Of a DNA stretch of 64,000 bases, positions 1 through 8,109 are shown one piece after another. The stretch's first letter is position 1. The number at the start of each line of letters is the position of its first letter. Source of the DNA: Alphaproteobacteria bacterium (lineage in GTDB: Bacteria; Pseudomonadota; Alphaproteobacteria; Caulobacterales; Maricaulaceae); assembly GCA_024278855.1 (NCBI GenBank), contig JAJRSJ010000009.1, positions 1 through 64,000 on the forward strand, written 5' to 3'. The position numbers and the translations under genes are program-made. The notes under the pieces are model-generated. The model was not told the origin of the DNA. It was given only the letters and a program-made list of their open reading frames with translations, and searched no databases.

Positions 1-132
1 GTCCCCGTCCAGCCCTGTATTTTTACAGGCGTTCGAATTTATAGTTATGTTTTCGACCTGAAAGTCTAACGGGGAATTATTCCTACGAGAATGGGGTGGG
101 GCGAGAATGGGAAGGGTAAATTCAAGGTCTCC

Positions 133-165
133 GCTCGTCCCGGCGTAGGCCGGGATAGCCGGAGC
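133..165. repeat. REP-like hairpin and direct-repeat motif in the leading non-coding stretch
   Basis: Positions 1-293 hold no convincing gene. There is a hairpin with a perfect 7-bp stem (TCCCGGC at 138-144, GCCGGGA at 149-155, loop GTAG), flanked by GCTC/GAGC. A related direct-repeat motif (GAGGCGAGGAG...ACCGGGAA) follows at 179-210 and recurs at 2339-2364, so the two copies bracket the RHS/immunity pair. This looks like repetitive extragenic sequence rather than coding DNA. Confidence 0.4.
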
Positions 166-293
166 GTGGCCCACTCAAGAGGCGAGGAGGAGCAAAGCGA
201 CGACCGGGAAACAGAAATGGGGTTTCAGCCCAAGACTACTTCCTCATGCCCGCTGTCGCGGTCATTCAGGGCGCGCTTTATCTTGCGAAACTA

Positions 294-743
294 CTATTCT
301 TTCTCATTTTTCGCCTTCTCATATTCATTTCTCTTAGCCGCCTCCAACCAAATATCAATTACAGTCACATCTAATAAAAAAATCATTTGATACATACACC
401 GAGGACTAAATTTAATCAAAATTTCACAAGCCCTTTTATCCGTTGCTAATATAAAATTGGGCTTATCCATAATATGTATTGTAAAAGAGTCGTCTGCAAC
501 ACGGGTTTTTTGCGGCTGTAACGAACCTTCCAAAATACTATTGCTAATATTGCTCAAAAAAATTTGCATAGAATGCATAACGTGGGAAAAAGAGGTCGGA
601 AGCAAAACTGAAAGCTTTAATTTATTTTCACTTTCTTCTCCAACTAATACCGTAGAATATATTGTAACATGTGTGAAGTTTCCAGACTTTTGAAATGCCA
701 AGCTAGCCCGACCATCCGAAGAATTTAAAAATACCTTTTCCAT
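294..743 (-). CDS. Putative immunity protein for the adjacent RHS toxin
   Basis: This 149-residue protein is not recognised as a known family. It begins 10 bases downstream of the RHS stop, on the same strand, which is the usual place for the cognate immunity gene of an RHS polymorphic toxin. It has no signal peptide or clear membrane segment, so it would act in the cytoplasm. It is visibly richer in A and T than the neighbouring housekeeping genes, which fits horizontally acquired toxin/immunity cassettes. The N-terminal half is mixed beta-like sequence and the C-terminus is charged (KRNEYEKAKNEKE). The immunity role is inferred from position only. Confidence 0.5.
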   Translation of the reverse strand: MEKVFLNSSDGRASLAFQKSGNFTHVTIYSTVLVGEESENKLKLSVLLPTSFSHVMHSMQIFLSNISNSILEGSLQPQKTRVADDSFTIHIMDKPNFILATDKRACEILIKFSPRCMYQMIFLLDVTVIDIWLEAAKRNEYEKAKNEKE

Positions 744-752
744 TTTTTACCT

Positions 753-2237
753 TTAACGAGGCGCAGGATTATTACCCTTAGGTTTAATACTGTGCTCTTC
801 ATGTCGATTAACATTTCTCTCACCTTCATGCCCTCTTTTTGGCTTGGCTTTTAACTCAGATTTAATATTTCTACCAGGGCCTTGATCGGGTATAGGTGAA
901 TCTGGATCGTTGTTACCTGTACCTAATTCACGGCGTGTTTCCGATTGTCTTTTTGAAACTTCTCCTGGGCTGTAAGGATCACCGTCTAAAGCTGGACTCC
1001 CAGGTTTTGCGCCATCATCTTGGGCATCTTGGTTTTCGCCACTGCTCTCCCCTGAATCTTCGCCCGATGAATCATTTACCATTGGAGCTGTTAATGTTTC
1101 CGTTGCGGAGATTATTTCTGCGGCTCGTTTCGCCGCACTAGCCGCTTTTGCTACTTTTCTCAATGCTTGACCAGTTTTGTAGGCACGGTAACCCCATATT
1201 GCAACAGGAATAGCAAGTGGTACCATCCCCGTCGGATCAATCATATTCAGCGGATCATTGTTGACGTAGGTATAGCGGTTGAACATATACGGCGCACCGG
1301 GACTAAACCCTACCGGATCGATACTCAAAAACCTCCCAATAAGCGGATCATAGTACCTCGCTTGCATATAGTTCAAACCCGTGGCGCTGTCTTTTATGTG
1401 GCCTGTGTATCCTGCCAAATCCGCGTTGCTCAGCGGGTTGGTCATGGTTTCGCCAAACGGCATGTATTGCGCCCTGAGCGTTAGCGAGGAAGTACCCTTG
1501 GGGTGTTCGCGCCAGGCTACCGTGCCGTTGGTGCTTGTTCCGGTTTGGGCGCTACCTAGATGGTCCATGTGCAAATAGGTTGGGGTGTCTGTGCCGTTTG
1601 CGGTTTTTATGCGCACGAATTTCCCGATGTAATCTGTAAGTTTATTATCCGTGGGGTCGGTGATATCACCTTGATTGTCGATATGCACCAAAGTCCCGGA
1701 TTGATCATAAACATTGTAAATCGTCTTGCCGTCCACAACGGCTTTCACCCGACGTTTGTTGCCGTCATATCTATAGGTGCCAGACGCCGTGCCGGAGATG
1801 TACAGGGGTTGGTTGGTACGACTATAGGTGAAGAACAATCCGCCCAACTGCGTGACATTGCACCCCAGGAGTACTTCCTCGCTAACGCTCAGGGCGCCCC
1901 GGTTATCATAGGTCAGGGTTCTATTCGGCCCGCCGCTGTCCCTATGACTGACCAAACGGTTTTCACTATCATAGCTCATCACAAGCGCCCGTGACCCCTC
2001 GGCTCTGCCCCCGCGAAGTCGCCGCGCTGCGTAGCGAGTACTCTTGGGGTGCCGACAGGCGGGCGGAAACAAGGCGGGCGCACGGCGAGCAAGCAAAGTG
2101 CATCGAGCGGCTGTCGGGTTATCGGTGTGCGCCGTGACCAAATGCAAATGGCAGTTATCGTTGGCGGCTTGGTAAAATTCAGGGGTGTTTGTCTGGCCGG
2201 GTTCGGCAGGCGTTATATATGCAAGTGCGGTGGACAT
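753..2237 (-). CDS. RHS repeat-associated core protein, 5'-truncated, with C-terminal toxin tip
   Basis: Residues from about 85 to 340 are RHS/YD-repeat sequence (YDSENRLVSHRD, TYDNRG, YRYDGNKRRVKAV). They end in the RHS-associated core (NYMQARYYDPLIGRFLSIDP) and the usual closing motif MIDPTGM. The roughly 155 residues after that are the variable tip, expected to be the toxin: an Ala/Lys helix, a Ser/Asp/Glu-rich linker and a basic tail ending NRHEEHSIKPKGN. I do not recognise the tip family. Full RHS proteins usually exceed 1,000 residues, so the N-terminal shell and secretion region are missing. The first 80 or so residues are low-complexity sequence unlike RHS, so the true start is uncertain. 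Three copies of a small repeat lie inside the reading frame. Confidence 0.7.
   Translation of the reverse strand: MSTALAYITPAEPGQTNTPEFYQAANDNCHLHLVTAHTDNPTAARCTLLARRAPALFPPACRHPKSTRYAARRLRGGRAEGSRALVMSYDSENRLVSHRDSGGPNRTLTYDNRGALSVSEEVLLGCNVTQLGGLFFTYSRTNQPLYISGTASGTYRYDGNKRRVKAVVDGKTIYNVYDQSGTLVHIDNQGDITDPTDNKLTDYIGKFVRIKTANGTDTPTYLHMDHLGSAQTGTSTNGTVAWREHPKGTSSLTLRAQYMPFGETMTNPLSNADLAGYTGHIKDSATGLNYMQARYYDPLIGRFLSIDPVGFSPGAPYMFNRYTYVNNDPLNMIDPTGMVPLAIPVAIWGYRAYKTGQALRKVAKAASAAKRAAEIISATETLTAPMVNDSSGEDSGESSGENQDAQDDGAKPGSPALDGDPYSPGEVSKRQSETRRELGTGNNDPDSPIPDQGPGRNIKSELKAKPKRGHEGERNVNRHEEHSIKPKGNNPAPR
1469..1505 (+). repeat. 37-bp small repeat, copy A (others at 1861-1897 inverted and 2021-2051 partial)
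   Basis: The segment beginning GCGCCCTGAGCGTTAGCGAG recurs in inverted orientation at 1861-1897 with 35 of 37 matches. A diverged partial copy in the forward orientation lies at about 2021-2051, sharing the TAGCGAG and CTTGGGGTG blocks. All lie inside the RHS reading frame. The two orientations are read in frame as HPKGTSSLTLRAQ and GALSVSEEVLLGC, so the repeat contributes peptide sequence in both directions without breaking the frame. Confidence 0.65.
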
Positions 2238-2404
2238 GGGTTTAAGCTAAAGGAAATCGGCATTGCCCGCAAGCACCCAACGGTGGATTATGACCAAAGG
2301 GGATGGCCCCGTGCGTTGAAGCGGCCAATTCGCGGCAAGAGGCGAGGAGCGGAGCGACCGGGAAGTGTAGAGCCGCGAACAAAGCTACCCGAAGTGCTTG
2401 GAGA

Positions 2405-2757
2405 TTTACCCGTGTGGCGACGCAAACCGAAGGCTAAGGTGATAGTCCATTCAGACCAAGGAAGCCAATTTACAAGCGCGGAGAGGCAGTCTTTCTTAGC
2501 AGCGCACAATCTGGAAGCCAGTATGAGCCGGAGAGGAAACTGCTATGATAATGCTGTGGCGGAAAGCTTCTTCCACCTGCTCAGTGCGAAGCCTCCTTCT
2601 TAGGGAAACAGAGCGGATCAGGCGCAAAACTTACAAAACACGGACATTAGCACGACAAGACGTGTTCGATTATATCGAAATGTTCTATAATTCGCGGCGA
2701 AAACATGGTAAGTGCGGGATGTTGTCACCTGCTCAGTTCGAGATGGCAACAAAATGA
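2405..2757 (+). pseudogene. IS3-family transposase (OrfB) remnant, C-terminal part, frameshifted
   Basis: The forward strand encodes the C-terminal part of an IS3-type integrase-core transposase. It shows VIVHSDQGSQFTS (second catalytic Asp) and NCYDNAVAESFFHLL (catalytic Glu) in one frame, then ERIRRKTYKTR...QDVFDYIEMFYNSRRKH in another frame. Extra bases around 2583-2613 break the frame between HLL and ERIRR. The N-terminal half and OrfA are absent. A probable right end of this element, GTGTCTACAAATCT followed by AGGGGC, is itself split by the transposon at 2781-5184. The gene cannot make an active transposase. Confidence 0.75.
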
Positions 2758-2953
2758 AGGTACAAGGTGTCTACAAATCTGGTAGTGTCTCACTTTGAAA
2801 TCTGACTGCGATTTAATGTCACGGGGTATTCTAATCCACGGCTTCCGTGCCTATGTTATAAGTAGTTCTTTGCCAATAAGGATTGCAAATAACATAGAGT
2901 TTACTTGCTAACGGCAAATGAATTGGTTAACAACTGACCAAAGGAAGGACGCC

Positions 2954-3168
2954 ATGCCAAAAGGCCCAAGTGGAGAAAAACGCCCCGCAGACGTAATCGG
3001 TGCCGCCGTAATGGTTGCTCAAATTGCTGTTGGTGATGTTGAAGACGTGAAATCGTCTGGACGCCGTGCGTCAGGTATCGCGGGTGCAAAAGCTCGTGCG
3101 GCAAGCCTTTCTGCCAAAAGCGTTCTGATATAGCTCGTAAAGCAGCGGAGCAAAGATGGAAGCGTTAA
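2954..3168 (+). pseudogene. Small transposon cargo protein, probably frameshifted near its end
   Basis: The start at 2954 follows a good ribosome-binding site (AAGGAAGG at 2941-2948). The protein reads MPKGPSGEKRPADVIGAAVM and continues with an Ala/Arg-rich stretch. In the zero frame it stops at 3133 after SLSAKSVLI. Shifting by -1 after the Lys codon at 3116-3118 restores KRSDIARKAAEQRWKR and a stop at 3166-3168, overlapping the start of the protease gene. This C-terminus resembles the basic tails of many small alphaproteobacterial proteins of unknown function. The simplest reading is loss of one A from a run of five. Sequencing error or programmed slippage are alternatives. Confidence 0.55.
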
Positions 3169-4055
3169 GTGTAGATGAGCTTTCTAACCATGTCCTGAAG
3201 CAGATGAACGCAGAGGTAGGTGAACAACTTAAGGGCGATTGTGTGTTTATCAATTGCGATATGTTTCCGCCTCTTGACGATGAATGTCGTGTGGTAATTG
3301 AGGGTTTGACAGCAGGTAAAGTTGGCAAGCATCTCATTGTTATATTGCACACATCTGGCGGTTACATGGAGACTGTCGAGCGCCTTGTTTCTGTGATGCG
3401 TGCTAATTATAAAAAAGTCTCGTTTGTTATACCAAATTATGCTTATTCAGCTGGCACGGTATTGGTTATGTCGGGAGATATGATCTACATGGACTATTAC
3501 TCAGTCCTTGGGCCGATTGACCCTCAATATCCAGGAGAGGATGGGGGTTTCCTGCCAGGAATGGGCTATCTATCGAAATTTAAAGAACTGGTTAATACAA
3601 TCAATGGTAGTGATGCTGATAATCCAAATGCTTGTAAAGCTGAGCTAGCATACTTGGTGAAAAATTTCGATCCTGCTCGGCTATTTCATGTTGAGCAAGC
3701 AATTGCACATGGTGTCACTTTGATCAAAGCATGGCTTCCAAAATATAAATTTAAAAATTGGAAGAAAACTGAAACTAATGGAAAAAGCGTTACAAAAACT
3801 ATGCGAGAAGAAAGGGCAGAAAAAATTGCCAAAGTGTTAGGTAATGCAAAAAAATGGCATTCTCATGGTCGTGGAATTTCTATGCGTGAGCTTGCAGGCG
3901 AAGAAATCAAACTAATCGTTGAGGATTTTGGTGCTGATCCAGAACTTAATATGGCTATTCGTAACTACCACGGTTTGGCTGTGGACTATTATCAAACAAA
4001 GTCTCGAGTAAGAGGCTTTATTCACTCAAAGTTGGGACTGAGGAGAGTACTATGA
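3156..4055 (+). CDS. ClpP-fold serine protease of the SDH (serine dehydrogenase proteinase) type, transposon cargo
   Basis: This 299-residue cytoplasmic protein has the crotonase/ClpP-type core. LHTSGGYMETVERLV at about 65-79 contains the conserved HTSGG loop. AYSAGTVLVMSGD carries the probable nucleophile Ser98, and YSVLGPIDPQ at about 115-124 is a hallmark of the SDH_sah family. There is no signal peptide or transmembrane segment, unlike SppA. The C-terminal third (RGISMRELAGEEIKLIVEDFG) is helical. The gene overlaps the next by 4 bp (ATGA), and both lie between the transposon ends, so it moves with the element. Its substrate is unknown. Codon use is AT-rich compared with flanking housekeeping genes. 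Confidence 0.8.
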   Translation: MEALSVDELSNHVLKQMNAEVGEQLKGDCVFINCDMFPPLDDECRVVIEGLTAGKVGKHLIVILHTSGGYMETVERLVSVMRANYKKVSFVIPNYAYSAGTVLVMSGDMIYMDYYSVLGPIDPQYPGEDGGFLPGMGYLSKFKELVNTINGSDADNPNACKAELAYLVKNFDPARLFHVEQAIAHGVTLIKAWLPKYKFKNWKKTETNGKSVTKTMREERAEKIAKVLGNAKKWHSHGRGISMRELAGEEIKLIVEDFGADPELNMAIRNYHGLAVDYYQTKSRVRGFIHSKLGLRRVL

Positions 4056-4243
4056 CGCGCAGAAAGAAGGAAAAAACAACACCTACAAACCCTTATGAAA
4101 AGGTATTTGATGATGCACATAAGCGTTTGTCAGACGCAAAGATAGATTACCTAGACACAATCCCAACACCATCTAACTCAAAAGGATTTGTTGCCCCTTT
4201 TCCCTATGGACGCCCGACAAATCAATCGGCTGGTTGGAATTAA
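4052..4243 (+). CDS. Small hypothetical protein translationally coupled to the transposon protease
   Basis: This 63-residue protein starts within the ATGA overlap with the protease stop codon, implying coupled translation and a possible shared role. It starts MTRRKKEKTT and is basic at the N-terminus. The rest is polar with a Pro/Gly-rich end (GFVAPFPYGRPTNQ) and no membrane segment. I recognise no family. It could be an accessory or substrate-adaptor protein for the protease, but this rests only on gene order. Confidence 0.55.
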   Translation: MTRRKKEKTTPTNPYEKVFDDAHKRLSDAKIDYLDTIPTPSNSKGFVAPFPYGRPTNQSAGWN

Positions 4244-4293
4244 AACTGAAAATAATGCTTGCTATTAGGCAATAAGTTCAGTATAAAATAGGT

Positions 4294-5175
4294 ATGAACA
4301 AGCTACCTATACATAAACGCACAATGATTTTAAACATGATGGTTGAAGGCATGTCCATGCGGGCAATCTCTCGCACCGTTGGCGTCTCAATTAACACTGT
4401 TACCAAGCTATTGATTGAAGCTGGCGAAGCTTGTGCCGAATACCATCATAATGCAGTCCGTAATGTGAAAGCCGATAAAGTCCAGTGTGATGAAATCTGG
4501 TCATTCTGCTATGCCAAAAAGAAAAATGTCGAGAAAGCTAAATCCGCACCAGAGTTTGCAGGTGATATATGGACGTGGACTGCGATTGATGCGGACAGCA
4601 AGCTGATTATCTCTTATCTTGTTGGTGGTCGAGATGGTGATTATGCGTTAGAGTTTATGTGTGACGTTCGAGACCGCCTAGCTAACCGCGTTCAATTGAC
4701 CACAGACGGCCATAAAGCATACCTAGAAGCCGTTGAAGAAGCTTTTGGTGCAGATGTAGACTATGCGCAACTTGTGAAGATATACGGCAAATCAGACGAA
4801 AAGGCGAAAGGTCGTTATAGCCCAGCCAAATGTACGGCTATCAAGAAAAACCGCATCGAGGGCAATCCTGATGAAAACTATATTTCGACTTCTTATGTGG
4901 AGCGCCAAAACCTAACTATGAGAATGTCTATGCGCCGCTTTACACGGCTTACAAATGGATTTTCTAAAAAGATTGATAATCACATTCACATGCTTTCGCT
5001 GTATTTTGTGCATTATAATTTTTGCCGCATTCACAAGACGTTGAAAGTTAGCCCTGCTATGGAAGCGGGCATATCTAATGAGTTGCGCAATACAGAATGG
5101 ATTGTTGGTCTAATGGACGCCCGTGCGCCCAAGCCTACTAAACGCGGGCCTTATAAGAAAAGAAATTCAAAGTGA
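4294..5175 (+). CDS. IS1-like DDE transposase
   Basis: This 293-residue transposase starts with a helix-turn-helix (MSMRAISRTVGVSINTVTKL, about 18-37). The catalytic core follows: QCDEIWSF gives the first Asp, TTDGHKAYLEA the second, and YVERQNLTMRMSMRRFTRLT the Glu with the IS1-type signature around it. The end is basic (KPTKRGPYKKRNSK). It is a single frame, unlike classical IS1 with its InsA/InsB frameshift. It is the only transposase in the element, and its stop codon lies inside the right terminal repeat. The family call rests on recalled IS1-group signatures. Confidence 0.85.
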   Translation: MNKLPIHKRTMILNMMVEGMSMRAISRTVGVSINTVTKLLIEAGEACAEYHHNAVRNVKADKVQCDEIWSFCYAKKKNVEKAKSAPEFAGDIWTWTAIDADSKLIISYLVGGRDGDYALEFMCDVRDRLANRVQLTTDGHKAYLEAVEEAFGADVDYAQLVKIYGKSDEKAKGRYSPAKCTAIKKNRIEGNPDENYISTSYVERQNLTMRMSMRRFTRLTNGFSKKIDNHIHMLSLYFVHYNFCRIHKTLKVSPAMEAGISNELRNTEWIVGLMDARAPKPTKRGPYKKRNSK

Positions 5176-5260
5176 GACACTACCACAAATCTAGGGGCAC
5201 ATCACTGTCACCGATTTAAATATCGCCGAACTGACTTGTGTTTTATACACTGCAAGTGCA

Positions 5261-5860
5261 TTATTGTACACCACTTGTCACAGGAAGCAGGCTACCCCTA
5301 TCATCGTGTTGCGTAAAAAGCTCTGCAAATTCAGAAATTAACCAATCATCAAAACTTGCCCACTCCCATGAGAAGTCGTCGGGGTCTTGACGGTCATATT
5401 CAATTATAGGACCTTCATTAGCCATCGAAATTATCCATGTGTTTGCTCCCTCATTTTTACCAATGACAATTACATCTTCGGGAAACGATTGTAGCCAAGT
5501 AAATTTATTTTGAGTTGTTATGTCCACAGGAAAGCGCCAAGGATGAGCTTCGTATCCTGGAAGGTATGTTCTTTGGAAAACACCAAAAATATTTAAGCCG
5601 CTTGGACTATAAAAACTCGCTCCATTTGACAGCTTTAAGAATTCCATTAATTGTTCTGGAAACACCTTTGTAAGTTTCTCTTCAGCTAATTTTATAGACT
5701 CATCAGTTGCAGGGCTATACAATTCATGCATGTAACCGTAAGGCGCGTCTTTAAATATATGGCCAATGTACTTTGTTCCATATTCATCAGTTTTTTGCCC
5801 CAATGGCGCCCACCTTTCAAGTGGCTTAAGGATGTGCTTTTGAAATATCTCAGAGTTCAT
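5261..5860 (-). CDS. SMI1/KNR4 (SUKH) domain protein, probable orphan immunity protein
   Basis: This 199-residue protein has the SUKH signature. The helix and loop LTKVFPEQLMEFLKLSNGAS at about 78-97 are followed by the glycine-containing strand NIFGVF, and the C-terminus has WEWASFDDWLISEFAELF. SUKH proteins commonly neutralise nuclease-type polymorphic toxins. Here no toxin gene lies directly upstream on the same strand. The nearest is the RHS fragment about 3 kb away, beyond a transposon and an IS remnant. It may therefore be an immunity gene left behind when its toxin was displaced. The domain call is from motif recognition; the immunity role is inference. Confidence 0.7.
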   Translation of the reverse strand: MNSEIFQKHILKPLERWAPLGQKTDEYGTKYIGHIFKDAPYGYMHELYSPATDESIKLAEEKLTKVFPEQLMEFLKLSNGASFYSPSGLNIFGVFQRTYLPGYEAHPWRFPVDITTQNKFTWLQSFPEDVIVIGKNEGANTWIISMANEGPIIEYDRQDPDDFSWEWASFDDWLISEFAELFTQHDDRGSLLPVTSGVQ

Positions 5861-6222
5861 ACACGTTACTTTCTAATTCTTGCAAACACAGATACGCGTT
5901 ATCGTTGGCGGGCGCATTAGGGCGGAACGAATCTATGGTGCGGGCGGTTTACATGGCCTTACGCTAGGGTGATCTGGAGCTTTGGTCAATCGTGACCATA
6001 ATTTCAGAGACTGACCGTAATTTCACCGTCACTACAAATCTTCCGATTTGTTTTCGCAAAAAGATGTATTGGTCATGGGCCAAACAAAGCCTTATGGACA
6101 GGTGCGAATAAACCTTTGCGAAACTTGGTTTCTGTTGCTAGCTTCTGGGTTTAGACTTTGGGCCTAGGTTCAAAATCTACACACAAATACAGTGATTAAA
6201 AAATATATCGGGGTTTGATTAA
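5861..6222. other. Intergenic stretch with a short direct repeat; no gene seen
   Basis: No coding sequence is evident in these 362 bases. TGACCATAATTTCA at 5993-6006 is repeated as TGACCGTAATTTCA at 6012-6025 (13 of 14 bases, 19-base period). Such tandem motifs occur both at insertion-sequence ends (IS21-like) and at operators. Given the mobile DNA to the left, an eroded IS end is the more likely reading. The stretch marks the border between the accessory island and the conserved genes starting with queG. Confidence 0.35.
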
Positions 6223-7287
6223 ATGCACGCGGGCCTGTCACATCAATTCAAACAGCGGTGCCAGTCCTTGGGCTTTACATCCCCCTATGTGGCCAGACTA
6301 AATCAGGGACAGAGCCTAGACCAGTATGGGACAAAAGCAGAAGGCGAGCTGGCAGGATACCTGGAACGCGGCTATCACGGCACAATGACATGGATGTCCG
6401 AGACGGCTTTGCGCAGGTCCCGTCCCAATAATTTGTGGCCACAAGCCGCAAGCGCAATTGTACTGGGCATGAATTACGGGCCAAGCGACGACCCCCTCGC
6501 CGGCTTGTTGCAAAAACACAAAGCCTCCATATCGGTTTATGCAAGGGGCAAGGATTATCACGGCTTGATCAAGGGGCGGCTGAAAGAACTGGCCGGTTTG
6601 CTAGCCCGCGATACGGGCGCCGATGTCAAGGTTTTTGTGGATACCGCGCCCTTGATGGAAAAACCACTGGCGCAACAGGCGGGGCTTGGTTGGCAAGGCA
6701 AACATACGAATTTGGTTAGCCGCGATTTTGGCTCTTGGTTGTTTTTGGGTGTTATTCTGAGCGCGGCAGAGCTAAAACCGAACGCACCGCTTGGGGACAA
6801 TTGCGGCTCTTGTCGGGCCTGTCTTGATATTTGCCCCACAGACGCATTCCCAAAACCCTACCAGATTGACGCACGTAAATGTATTTCCTATCTCACCATC
6901 GAACATAAAGGCCCGGTGGATTTGGCTTTGCGCGAAAAACTTGGTAACCGGATTTACGGTTGCGATGATTGTTTGGCAGCCTGTCCGTGGAATAAATTCG
7001 CCCAAACCGCTAGTGAAGCTAAATTTTGGGCCAGATCAGAACTAAAAGCCCCGGATTTGGCCGCGCTATCCAGATTGTCTGACCCGGAGTTTCGTAATTT
7101 GTTTTCCGGCTCGCCGATCAAACGCATCGGCAGGGATCAATTTTTGCGCAATGTGTTATATGCGATCGGTAATTCAAAAACGCCAAAGCTCATCAGCGCC
7201 GCACAAGCCCATAGAAATGCCGACAACCCGACCGTGCGCGATGCCGCCATTTGGGCGACGCAACGCCTGCATAAATTGAAAAGCTGA
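6223..7287 (+). CDS. queG: Epoxyqueuosine reductase QueG
   Basis: QueG catalyses the last step of queuosine tRNA-modification synthesis, reducing epoxyqueuosine to queuosine with cobalamin and two 4Fe-4S clusters. The 354-residue protein matches the usual length. It shows the catalytic-region motif FVDTAPLMEK at about 146-155 and the two ferredoxin-like clusters CGSCRACLDICP at about 193-204 and CDDCLAACPW at about 247-256. A HEAT-like C-terminal segment follows. It runs towards the convergent TPR gene, whose stop lies 12 bases away. No unusual features. Confidence 0.93.
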   Translation: MHAGLSHQFKQRCQSLGFTSPYVARLNQGQSLDQYGTKAEGELAGYLERGYHGTMTWMSETALRRSRPNNLWPQAASAIVLGMNYGPSDDPLAGLLQKHKASISVYARGKDYHGLIKGRLKELAGLLARDTGADVKVFVDTAPLMEKPLAQQAGLGWQGKHTNLVSRDFGSWLFLGVILSAAELKPNAPLGDNCGSCRACLDICPTDAFPKPYQIDARKCISYLTIEHKGPVDLALREKLGNRIYGCDDCLAACPWNKFAQTASEAKFWARSELKAPDLAALSRLSDPEFRNLFSGSPIKRIGRDQFLRNVLYAIGNSKTPKLISAAQAHRNADNPTVRDAAIWATQRLHKLKS

Positions 7288-7298
7288 AAAGCTGAAAT

Positions 7299-8015
7299 CT
7301 ATTTTTCTTGGGGCAACAAGATGAGTTCATCGCCCGGATTGCCCTTTAGCCGCATGGCTTCATTGATTTTCCCGCGCAGCAAAAATGTGTCAATATTTGT
7401 GCCGTCAGCTGCGATAGAGGCCTCAATGTCGGCTTTGGCTTTTTGCAAATTACCTTGCTGTAAATATGTTTCAGCCCGGATGCGCAAGGCACGCGGATCA
7501 CCGGGGTGAAACGCTAAAGCAGATATGAGATCGGTTTCGCTATAATCCCAACGGCCCAAGGCACCATAAGCCTGGGCGCGGTAAATCCGCAAATCAAGAT
7601 TGCTGCGGGCAATTTTAAGGCCGGCACTGGTGGCAGCAAGGGCGCGGCGCGCATCTGGAACCGCCAACCACATCTCAGCAGCCTCGGCGTAAAACCCGGC
7701 CCGCATGGTCGGCGTGCCGCCGTCTGGAGCTTTAGCGATTTTCTCCAAACGTAGCGCCGCCTCTCCCTCGTGCCCAAGTGCAAATAAAGCCGTCGCCACA
7801 CAATGACGCGCCCGGCGACCCCCGCCTTGGGACTGCCAGATCATCGCATCTTCAAAGGCGGTCTCAGGGTTGTCCGTTATTTTTTCCAGGCAGGATTCAT
7901 GTTGGGCGTCAAAATCCACATCCCGGCTTATCTCTTGAGCAAATGCCTTTTGGGAAAATGCCGGTTGGACAAGCAGTCCCGCCAAAATCAAATTTATTAA
8001 AACAGTATTTTTCAC
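7299..8015 (-). CDS. Exported TPR-repeat protein
   Basis: This 238-residue protein has an N-terminal signal peptide (MKNTVLINLILAGLLVQPAF, likely cleaved near AFA-Q). Helical repeats from about 90 to 230 show the TPR pattern of small and aromatic residues (ALGRWDYSETDLISALAFHP, GDPRALRIRAETYLQQG). It is therefore a periplasmic protein-protein interaction scaffold with unknown partners. Cys40 and Cys72 are the only cysteines noted. It is convergent with queG and followed upstream by the flavoprotein gene on the same strand. Confidence 0.75.
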   Translation of the reverse strand: MKNTVLINLILAGLLVQPAFSQKAFAQEISRDVDFDAQHESCLEKITDNPETAFEDAMIWQSQGGGRRARHCVATALFALGHEGEAALRLEKIAKAPDGGTPTMRAGFYAEAAEMWLAVPDARRALAATSAGLKIARSNLDLRIYRAQAYGALGRWDYSETDLISALAFHPGDPRALRIRAETYLQQGNLQKAKADIEASIAADGTNIDTFLLRGKINEAMRLKGNPGDELILLPQEK

Positions 8016-8109
8016 AACCGCTCTCTATCCGCAAGGCTCGGCAAACGCAACCACACTGCGCGTTAAAATACAGTCATGTTGCAGGTTTTGGCCTAAGGTT
8101 TGCAGACAA

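Larger units (their letters stand above)
2781..5184 (+). mobile_element. IS1-like transposon with protease cargo, complete with TIRs and target duplications
   Basis: The element is bounded by perfect 19-bp inverted repeats, GGTAGTGTCTCACTTTGAA at 2781-2799 and its complement at 5166-5184. It is flanked by the 8-bp direct duplication ACAAATCT at 2773-2780 and 5185-5192. It carries four forward genes: a small protein, an SDH-type serine protease, a 63-residue protein and a DDE transposase whose stop codon lies inside the right repeat. Removing the element and one duplication restores a continuous IS3-like end. An 8-bp duplication fits IS1-like transposition. The intact ends and recent-looking duplications suggest a young insertion. 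Confidence 0.9.

Noticed and set aside
91-390. Forward frame of about 99 codons at the left edge
   Set aside because: It runs through a REP hairpin and into the opposite-strand immunity gene; composition is not coding-like.
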